A stretch of DNA of 64,000 nucleotides from Collinsella aerofaciens (GTDB lineage: Bacteria > Actinomycetota > Coriobacteriia > Coriobacteriales > Coriobacteriaceae). Below the pieces are notes generated by a model. That model searched no databases. It saw only the letters and a program-made list of their open reading frames with translations, and had not been told where the DNA came from. Positions 57,847 to 64,000 of the stretch are shown in pieces. The position numbers were made by a program, and so were the translations under genes. The stretch's first letter is position 1, and each line of letters starts with the position of its first letter. The stretch is from the NCBI RefSeq assembly GCF_015557435.1, contig NZ_JADNOH010000048.1:1-64000 (forward strand). The letters run 5' to 3'.

Positions 57847-58644
57847 GTGGCGCTCGTATTTGATGTCCAGCAGGCGAGCGGCAAGCCCGACGACAACCGC
57901 CGCCCGGGCACCGCGTGCCCCTTCTGCGATACGGAGGGACTTGCCAACATCATCCAGCGCGATGGTGATTGCATCTGGCTCGAGAATAAGTTCAAGACCT
58001 TGCGGGCCACTCGTCAGACCGTGTTGATCGAGTCGGCCGATCACGATGCCGACCTGGTGACCTATGCGGCGGACGAGCTGCATCATGTAATGCGGTTTGC
58101 CCTGGGCTGTTGGCAGCAGATGATCGAATCCCAGCAGTACCGCAGCGTGCTCATGTACAAGAACAAGGGCCCGCTTTCGGGCGGAAGCCTGGTACACCCG
58201 CACATGCAGATTGTGGGCCTGGAGCAAGAGGACGGCTACGCGGCGCTGACCTCGGCCAACTTTGCAGGCATCAATGTCTGGCAGCAGGGGAGAATCTCGG
58301 TCAGCATCTCAACCGAGCCGATCATGGGATTCTTTGAGGTCAACGTTTCAGCCCCGCAGGGAATCACCGCCAGCGATGACGCGCGAGACCAAGCCGAAGC
58401 GGACCTGTTTGTCGATGCGATTCAGGTGGCCCTGCGCTATATCCTGCACGAGCATCACGGCGGTCGCGCGGAGTCGTACAACTTGTTCTTCTACCACATG
58501 GACGGCCGGACCATTGCCAAGGCGCTGCCACGTTGGGTGGTATCGCCCTACTTTGTGGGCTATCGTCTGGCCCAGGTCAATGCCGAGACCACGCTCGATA
58601 TCGATGCTGAGCGCCTACGCGCACATCTGGAAACGCTCGCATAG
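57847..58644 (+). CDS. GalT/HIT-like protein (DUF4931 type)
   Basis: This 265-residue protein resembles galactose-1-phosphate uridylyltransferase and DUF4931. A Cys pair in PGTACPFCDTEG (about 22-32) for zinc and the nucleotide-transfer HPHMQ in GGSLVHPHMQIVG are present, so it is of the HIT superfamily. It starts at GTG 57847, three bases after cutC. The physiological substrate is uncertain; GalT proper is longer (about 350) and has a second half that I do not see here. Confidence 0.78.
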   Translation: MALVFDVQQASGKPDDNRRPGTACPFCDTEGLANIIQRDGDCIWLENKFKTLRATRQTVLIESADHDADLVTYAADELHHVMRFALGCWQQMIESQQYRSVLMYKNKGPLSGGSLVHPHMQIVGLEQEDGYAALTSANFAGINVWQQGRISVSISTEPIMGFFEVNVSAPQGITASDDARDQAEADLFVDAIQVALRYILHEHHGGRAESYNLFFYHMDGRTIAKALPRWVVSPYFVGYRLAQVNAETTLDIDAERLRAHLETLA

Positions 58645-58674
58645 CAAGGCGAACGCCTGCGAAAAGCGTGCTGC

Positions 58675-59673
58675 CTAGCGTGCCATCGCGTCGCGGCCGG
58701 CTTCGACCCGCTTGCGCTGTTTGGCGCGCTCCTCGCCGGTTAGGCGCTCAAAGAGATGCCCGATAATCGAGGCGAGTATCTGCTGAAACAGCGTTCCGCA
58801 CATGACGGGAAACACGACTTCGCCTGGAAAGTACTGCGTGGCGATGACGGCACCCGAAGAGATGTTGCGCATGCCGCAGGTAAAGCACATGGTGGTCGTC
58901 TCGCTATACGGCAGGTGCAGGGCGCGGGCGACCAAGATACCGATGATAAAGCCGCTGATGGCGAATACCAAAATAAAGAGGGCGACTCCCAAGCGCTCGG
59001 CGTTCATATGCAGCACGTACTCGCTCATGGCGGTGGAGTTGGATGCGATGACGCCCATCATCATGAACTTGCAGGCGGGCGAGAGCGCGGGGGAGAGCTT
59101 CTCGTGACCCCAACCGCGCGTGAGTTCGTTGATGACGATACCGAGCACGGCGGGGATGGCGATCATAAAGGCCATGTTCTGCATCATGCTCGGCACGTCG
59201 ATCGAGACGGTAGCGCCCAGCAGGAGCTTGAGCGTAAGCGGAATCGTCACGGGTGAGATGACTGAGGACGTCAGGATAATGGTGAGTGCGAGCGGGCCGT
59301 TGCCACCGAACATGCTGATCCACATAAAAGCGGTGACGGCTACGGGCACGCTGTATTCGAGCACGATGCCGCAGACAAGGTTGGGGTTGGAGCCAAAGAA
59401 CAGTGAGCCCATGGCATACGCCGCGATGGGGATGATCACAGCCGAGACAAATAACGCCAAAATCAGATGCAGGGGACGGCGGAACACCTCAGCTACCTGG
59501 TGAAAGGTGTTGCTGAGCGCACCTTGGAACGTCATAAAGGCAAATAGGGCGGGAACGATGGGCTTAAGTACGCCGATCTGCTGGGGAAAGAGCACACCGA
59601 GCGCCACGCAAATCGGAACGATGACCTGCATGTGCCCCGCGAGAAACTTGCCCAGTCCAACCCATTGCTTCAT
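58675..59673 (-). CDS. BASS-family (bile acid:Na+ symporter-like) transporter
   Basis: This 332-residue membrane transporter has nine to ten hydrophobic helices, with the BASS-family patterns FMTFQGALSNTF and FTCGMRNISSGAVIATQYFP. In gut bacteria such proteins can carry bile acids, pantoate or other organic anions with Na+; the cargo here is not identifiable. The start is ATG at 59673 with GGGAG farther upstream than usual, so a weak start is possible. It is divergent from recJ. Confidence 0.85.
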   Translation of the reverse strand: MKQWVGLGKFLAGHMQVIVPICVALGVLFPQQIGVLKPIVPALFAFMTFQGALSNTFHQVAEVFRRPLHLILALFVSAVIIPIAAYAMGSLFFGSNPNLVCGIVLEYSVPVAVTAFMWISMFGGNGPLALTIILTSSVISPVTIPLTLKLLLGATVSIDVPSMMQNMAFMIAIPAVLGIVINELTRGWGHEKLSPALSPACKFMMMGVIASNSTAMSEYVLHMNAERLGVALFILVFAISGFIIGILVARALHLPYSETTTMCFTCGMRNISSGAVIATQYFPGEVVFPVMCGTLFQQILASIIGHLFERLTGEERAKQRKRVEAGRDAMAR

Positions 59674-59835
59674 ATGCTCTTGTGACTCCCTTTGCTCGTG
59701 AATCCGTTTTGAATGGATATGCTAGACGCTCGCATGCGTCCGTGCGCCAGAAACGCTCGATTATTTCGAGGCTATTACCGGCATCGTTTACCGAAACCGC
59801 GGCGAGCTGCGGCGATTTGCGTCCGCGCTGCACGG

Positions 59836-59841
59836 TATAAT
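59836..59841 (+). promoter_or_regulatory. -10 box for the recJ-helicase gene
   Basis: A consensus TATAAT lies about 110 bases before the start of the RecJ-helicase gene. A clear -35 is not seen at the expected spacing. Confidence 0.55.
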
Positions 59842-59897
59842 AAATCCGTTCAACAGATCTGCCTGCCGAAGCGGGCATACACAGAGGACTCATCGCT

Positions 59898-59963
59898 ATG
59901 AACCGTGAGAGGTATCGCGGCGACCTGCCCTTATCGGGGGTGGGCGCCTATGTCATCGCTTAA
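59898..59963 (+). CDS. possible 21-codon leader peptide overlapping recJ start
   Basis: ATG at 59898 is preceded by AGAGGAC. The frame runs 21 codons (MNRERYRGDLPLSGVGAYVI + A) and stops at 59963, inside the RecJ frame, which starts at 59950 in another phase. It may couple translation of the large protein. It could also be chance, as no homologue comes to mind. Confidence 0.35.
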   Translation: MNRERYRGDLPLSGVGAYVIA

Positions 59964-62900
59964 GACGACGCATCGCTGGGCGGTCGCTCAGCAAAACCCC
60001 GAGCTCGAAAAGGAGCTTTCGGCTGGCCTGGGCATACCCGGGCTGGTGGCGCGCATTATGGTTGCGCACGGCATTACATCCATCGAGGAAGGTCAGCTGT
60101 TTTTGACGCCTTCGCTCGATCGCGATTGGGCCGACCCACTCATTATCCCGGGCATGTCGGTCGTTGCCGACCGCGTTGAGCGTGCTATTCGCAACCACGA
60201 GCATATCGCGGTCTTTGGCGATTTTGACGTTGACGGTATTACGTCGACCTGCCTGTTGACCGAGGCGCTGCTCACGTTTGGCGCCGATGTCACACCGTTT
60301 ATTCCGCATCGATTTGACGAGGGTTATGGCCTATCGCGTGCGGCGCTCGACCGCGTTAACGAGCTCGCTCGCCCCCAGCTGATCGTGACCGTCGATAACG
60401 GCATTGCCGCCAAGGAAGAGGTCTCCTATCTGGAGAGCCTGGGGATCGATTTGGTGGTCACGGACCATCACGAGCCCTCAGATCAGGTGCCGCAGGGCGT
60501 ACCCCTGACCGACCCCAAGCTCGAGGACGAGGGTCCCTCGCGCGAGCTCGCCGGTGCCGGCGTGGCGCTCAAGCTGGTGCAAGTCCTGGGCGAGCGTCTG
60601 GGCAAGCCGTCGTATTGGCGTTCGCTGATTGAGGTTGCGGCGCTGGGTACCGTGTCCGACATGATGCCGTTGACGCCCGAGAACCGCGCGCTGGTCGCCG
60701 AGGGCATCCAGCAGATGCGCGTGACGGCCCGCCCCGGCTATATCGCGCTGGCCGCGCTCGCCAAGGCCGACCTTTCTACCATTACGGCCGATGGCCTGTC
60801 ATTTTCGCTCATTCCTCGTTTGAATGCCGCCGGGCGCATGGCCGATCCCAAGCTGGCACTCGACCTGCTGCTTGCCCACGATCCTATCGAGGCAAGCGCG
60901 CTTGCCGCCGAGCTCGAGGAAATCAATCGCCAACGCCGCGAGATCGAGGCGGAGCTCACACGCGATGCCATGGCAAAGGTCGAGGAGACCTATGATGGCG
61001 GTCGCGCAATCGTCGTGGGTGGCGAGGGCTGGCACGAGGGCGTCAAGGGTATCGTGGCGAGCCGCCTGACCAACCGTTACCACGTGCCGGCGCTGCTGTT
61101 CTCGATCGAAGACGGTATCGCGCGCGGTTCGGGTCGCTCGGTGGGCAAGGTCAACCTGTTCGACGCCGTAGAACGCTGCTCCGATCTGCTGATTCGTCGC
61201 GGCGGGCATGCGGGTGCGGTGGGCGTGACCATCGAGGCGTCCAAGCTCGACGAGTTTCGTCGTCGTCTTTCCGCCGTGCTGTCCGAGCTTCCCGCCGAGG
61301 ACTTTGAGGACACCGACGAGGTTGCTGCCACCGTCGACCTCTCCGAGCTGAATATTGAGACCATCGAGCAGATTTCCCGCCTTGAGCCGTTTGGCCAGGG
61401 CAACAAGGTGCCGCTGCTGGCTGCCGAGGGCGTGACGATGTGTGATCGCGCCGTGGTGGGCAAAACCGGCGAGCACATGCGCTTTGTGGCGACGGATGGT
61501 GCCGCGAGCGTGCCGGCCATCATGTTCCGCGTACCGCAGATCGATAAGCTCATCAATTGCGATAGTGCGGTCGACTTGGTGTTCGAGGCCGTGGCCGAGC
61601 ATTGGCAGGGCCGAGTAAAACCCAAGCTCATGATCAAGGATGTTCTGGTCCGCGACACCACGGCGCCGAGCGTTGACGACCCGGCATGCGAGCTCCGCCG
61701 TGGCGTACAGCCGGCGGATTCTGGCCTGCGCCTGGAGTCCCGCAAGCGCCAGACGCTCGCCCAGCTTTCCTATACCGAGCTCACGCGCTCGCTTATCCAC
61801 AGCTTTATCGGCTCGAACCAGCCGCATCGCGCGCAGGTCGAGGCGCTCGAAGCCCTAGCCGATCACCAAAGTGTTCTGGCCGTTATGGGAACGGGGCGCG
61901 GCAAGTCCCTCATCTTCCATGTGCATGCCGCACGCGAGGCGGTTCTTCGCGGGCGTGCGAGCATCTTTGTCTATCCGCTGCGTGCGCTCGTGGCCGACCA
62001 GGCCTATCACCTCTCGTCGACGATGGCCGCGCTCGGCATTGGCGTCGGTGTGCTGACTGGCGAGACCGTGGAGGCCGCGCGCGATGACGTGTTTGCCGGC
62101 TTGGCTTCGGGCCGCACCGGCATCGTGCTCACGACGCCCGAGTTCCTGTCCATTCACCGCGACCGCTTTGCGCGTTCCGGGCGCATCGGATTTGTCGTTA
62201 TCGATGAAGCGCACCATGCCGGTCTTGCCAAGGGCGGCGACCGCAGTGCCTATCTCGACATGCCCGATATCCTCAAGGCCCTGGGTGACCCGGTCGTTCT
62301 GGCCGCGACGGCCACCGCGACGGCTCCTGTCGTGGCCGAGCTCGCACGCGTGCTGCCGATCACTCGCACGGTGGTCGACGAGACGGTGCGCGAGAACCTG
62401 CAGCTCGAGGACGATCGCGATCTCGCGAGCCGCGAGAACCGCCTGGTGTCCATTGTGGCGACGGGGGAGAAGACCGTCATCTACGTCAACTCGCGCGACC
62501 AATCCGTGGCGCTTGCCAAGACGCTGCGCAAGCGCGTGCCCGATTGCGCGACCCGCATCGCGTTCTATAACGCGGGGCTCGCGCGCTCCGATCGCCGCCG
62601 TGTGGAGGAGGCGTTCCGAGACGGAAGCCTCAGTTGCATCGTTTCGACTTCTGCCTTTGGCGAGGGCGTAAACCTGCCCGATATCCGCCATGTCGTGCTT
62701 TACCACATGCCGTTTGGCGCCATCGAGTTCAACCAGATGAGCGGGCGCGCCGGTCGCGACGGACAGCCCGCCGTGATCCATCTGCTCTATTCGTCGCGCG
62801 ACGCCCGCATTAACGAGCGCCTGCTCGATTGCTACGCTCCCGAGCGCGACGAGCTCGTCACGCTCTATCGCGCACTGCAGACTATGTGGCGCTCCAACCG

Positions 62901-63237
62901 CGGCAAGACCGGGGACGACTCGTTTAGCGCGAGCGATATCGACATCGCGCAGATGTGCCTCGCCATCGATGCCCGCACGCCGGTTGACGAGCGCTCGGTT
63001 GCAAGCGGTCTGGGAATCTTCGAAGAGCTTGGTTTCTGTCGCGTTTCGGGGTTTGACGACACGCGCCGCATCGCGATGGCCGAAAACCCCGGCCGTGTGC
63101 AATTGAGCAGGTCAATTCGCTATTTGGAGGGCCTGCGCTCTCGCATGGAGTTCTCGGCTTTCCGGAGCTGGGCGCTCGATTCGTGCGCTTCTGATATGCT
63201 AGCCAAAGTTAACCGCCCGATCGTACCGCGGGCCTAG
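59950..63237 (+). CDS. recJ: RecJ exonuclease fused to RecQ-like helicase
   Basis: This 1095-residue fusion has a complete RecJ (about 1-590) followed by a superfamily-2 helicase (about 610-1095). RecJ parts are the metal motif DFDVDGITS near 91-99, VVTDHHEP near 172, and LIPRLNAAGRMADP. In place of the classical DYDADG the first motif reads DFDVDG. Helicase parts are GTGRGKS near 647, IDEAHHAG near 750, TATATA and the RecQ-type QMSGRAGRDG near 928; the usual zinc-binding C-terminal of RecQ is not obvious. RecJ and RecQ normally cooperate as separate proteins in recombination, so a linked form gives DNA unwinding and 5'-3' degradation in one chain. The start has GGGGGTGGG. Confidence 0.88.
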   Translation: MSSLKTTHRWAVAQQNPELEKELSAGLGIPGLVARIMVAHGITSIEEGQLFLTPSLDRDWADPLIIPGMSVVADRVERAIRNHEHIAVFGDFDVDGITSTCLLTEALLTFGADVTPFIPHRFDEGYGLSRAALDRVNELARPQLIVTVDNGIAAKEEVSYLESLGIDLVVTDHHEPSDQVPQGVPLTDPKLEDEGPSRELAGAGVALKLVQVLGERLGKPSYWRSLIEVAALGTVSDMMPLTPENRALVAEGIQQMRVTARPGYIALAALAKADLSTITADGLSFSLIPRLNAAGRMADPKLALDLLLAHDPIEASALAAELEEINRQRREIEAELTRDAMAKVEETYDGGRAIVVGGEGWHEGVKGIVASRLTNRYHVPALLFSIEDGIARGSGRSVGKVNLFDAVERCSDLLIRRGGHAGAVGVTIEASKLDEFRRRLSAVLSELPAEDFEDTDEVAATVDLSELNIETIEQISRLEPFGQGNKVPLLAAEGVTMCDRAVVGKTGEHMRFVATDGAASVPAIMFRVPQIDKLINCDSAVDLVFEAVAEHWQGRVKPKLMIKDVLVRDTTAPSVDDPACELRRGVQPADSGLRLESRKRQTLAQLSYTELTRSLIHSFIGSNQPHRAQVEALEALADHQSVLAVMGTGRGKSLIFHVHAAREAVLRGRASIFVYPLRALVADQAYHLSSTMAALGIGVGVLTGETVEAARDDVFAGLASGRTGIVLTTPEFLSIHRDRFARSGRIGFVVIDEAHHAGLAKGGDRSAYLDMPDILKALGDPVVLAATATATAPVVAELARVLPITRTVVDETVRENLQLEDDRDLASRENRLVSIVATGEKTVIYVNSRDQSVALAKTLRKRVPDCATRIAFYNAGLARSDRRRVEEAFRDGSLSCIVSTSAFGEGVNLPDIRHVVLYHMPFGAIEFNQMSGRAGRDGQPAVIHLLYSSRDARINERLLDCYAPERDELVTLYRALQTMWRSNRGKTGDDSFSASDIDIAQMCLAIDARTPVDERSVASGLGIFEELGFCRVSGFDDTRRIAMAENPGRVQLSRSIRYLEGLRSRMEFSAFRSWALDSCASDMLAKVNRPIVPRA

Positions 63238-63252
63238 GGGAAGGGGACCTCG

Positions 63253-64000
63253 ATGGATGCCGCAGCCCGTACCGCCCATGATTCCACCCTCCAGCCGTTC
63301 TCGGAGATGGAGCACTATAAGCATGCCGATGAGCTGCCGCCCGAGATTATGGCGGACAGCTACGACAAGCTGGAGCGCCTGTGCCTCAAATATATGAATG
63401 AGGACGACTTCTCTAAGGTAGAGCAGGCATACTGCTTTGCCGCCGAGAAGCATTGCAACCAAAAGCGCCGCTCGGGCGAGATGTACATCAACCATCCCGT
63501 CGAGGTGGCTATCATCCTGGCCGACCTCAAGATGGACTGCGACGTGGTGTGCGCCGCGCTGCTGCACGATACCGTCGAGGATACCGAGACCTCGCTTGCC
63601 GATGTCTCGGGCCTGTTTGGCGATACGGTGGCCGAGCTTGTCGACGGCGTGACCAAGCTCACCAACATCGAAGTCGACAGCATGGACGAGAAGCAGGCGC
63701 TTACGCTGCGCAAGATGTTCCTCGCCATGTCCAAGGACATCCGCGTCATCATCGTCAAGCTTGCCGACCGCCTGCACAACATGCGTACGCTGGCGGCGCT
63801 TCGCGAGGACCGTCGCCTGTTTAAGGCACGTGAGACCATGGACGTGTATGCGCCCCTGGCCGACCGCCTGGGCATGAGTTCCATTAAGTGGGAGCTCGAG
63901 GACCTGTCCTTCTTCTATCTGGAGCCCGACGCCTACCAGCGCATCGCGCGCATGGTGGCGGAGTCGCGCGAGGTTCGCGAGCGCTATCTGGCCGAGACCA
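63253..64000 (+). CDS. RelA/SpoT bifunctional (p)ppGpp synthetase/hydrolase, partial
   Basis: Only the first ~249 codons are in the window, and the gene runs off the right edge. An HD hydrolase domain is seen: SGEMYINHPVEVA, then LLHDTVEDT with the His-Asp pair, and VKLADRLHNMRTL. ADRLGMSSIKWELEDLSF then leads to the synthetase domain. The HD residues are intact, so the hydrolase is probably active. ATG at 63253 follows AGGGGAAGGGG, 15 bases after the RecJ-helicase stop, suggesting co-transcription. Confidence 0.93.
   Translation, partial: MDAAARTAHDSTLQPFSEMEHYKHADELPPEIMADSYDKLERLCLKYMNEDDFSKVEQAYCFAAEKHCNQKRRSGEMYINHPVEVAIILADLKMDCDVVCAALLHDTVEDTETSLADVSGLFGDTVAELVDGVTKLTNIEVDSMDEKQALTLRKMFLAMSKDIRVIIVKLADRLHNMRTLAALREDRRLFKARETMDVYAPLADRLGMSSIKWELEDLSFFYLEPDAYQRIARMVAESREVRERYLAET

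Noticed and set aside
1-64000. tRNA, rRNA or CRISPR loci
   Set aside because: I found no clover-leaf signature with a TTCGA loop, no rRNA-like stretch and no regularly spaced repeats with unique spacers.

Overview
The window looks like a chromosomal segment from a GC-rich, anaerobic gut actinobacterium of the class Coriobacteriia. A Collinsella-like genome is my best guess, from gene content and the repeat style; I could not run a search. Supporting signs are a rubrerythrin with its rubredoxin domain at the N terminus, a lactate dehydrogenase/Etf set with a ferredoxin-fused EtfA, a large one-piece PurL-PurQ protein, a RecJ protein fused to a helicase, and many short intergenic palindromes. 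Nearly all of the sequence is chromosomal coding DNA. I saw no rRNA, tRNA, CRISPR array, prophage or transposase.

Layout, left to right. (1) 1-3354: palindromic intergenic DNA, then pdxT and pdxS (minus) divergent from the MocR-type regulator pdxR, for PLP synthesis. (2) 3343-4886: a PD-(D/E)XK-like nuclease-family gene bracketed by two copies of a ~122-bp palindromic repeat. Both copies supply the same in-frame stop (-LSE*) to the gene they touch. (3) 4950-10989: rubrerythrin, a DUF5131 protein, an alcohol/aldehyde dehydrogenase pair, a tiny hydrophobic peptide, a HIRAN protein, a small acidic protein and a metallophosphoesterase. (4) 11054-23188: a YdjC/ChbG-type deacetylase between two copies of another repeat, a DUF2130 protein, a Ski2/HelY-like helicase, trmB, a methyltransferase, a membrane XRE regulator with a DUF4097 partner, an Elp3-like protein and a spermidine-synthase-like protein. 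(5) 23216-28834: a three-gene minus-strand operon encoding a TerB_N/TerB_C protein, a BrxD-like (DUF2791) ATPase and an Lhr-like helicase. This is the strongest candidate for a poorly described conflict or genome-maintenance system. (6) 28924-32950: a DUF554 membrane protein and a five-gene set of secreted or membrane proteins I cannot name, one with a degenerate LAxTG-like sorting tail. (7) 33296-41361: lactate dehydrogenase with EtfB and ferredoxin-EtfA, an HD hydrolase, AzlC/AzlD, KdgT and a diguanylate cyclase. (8) 41472-50440: a DMT exporter, purL, a CPA2 antiporter, an SDR reductase and homoserine dehydrogenase. (9) 50690-56989: a complete branched-chain amino-acid ABC transporter with two tandem substrate-binding lipoproteins. 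(10) 57166-64000: CutC, a GalT/HIT-like protein, a BASS-family transporter, the RecJ-helicase fusion and the start of relA/spoT.

The metabolic picture is a fermenter that scavenges amino acids, uses lactate through flavin-based electron transfer, makes PLP and purines, and controls stringency through RelA. Starts were re-chosen from ribosome-binding sites where the longest open frame was clearly too long. Functional calls rest on motifs read by eye.
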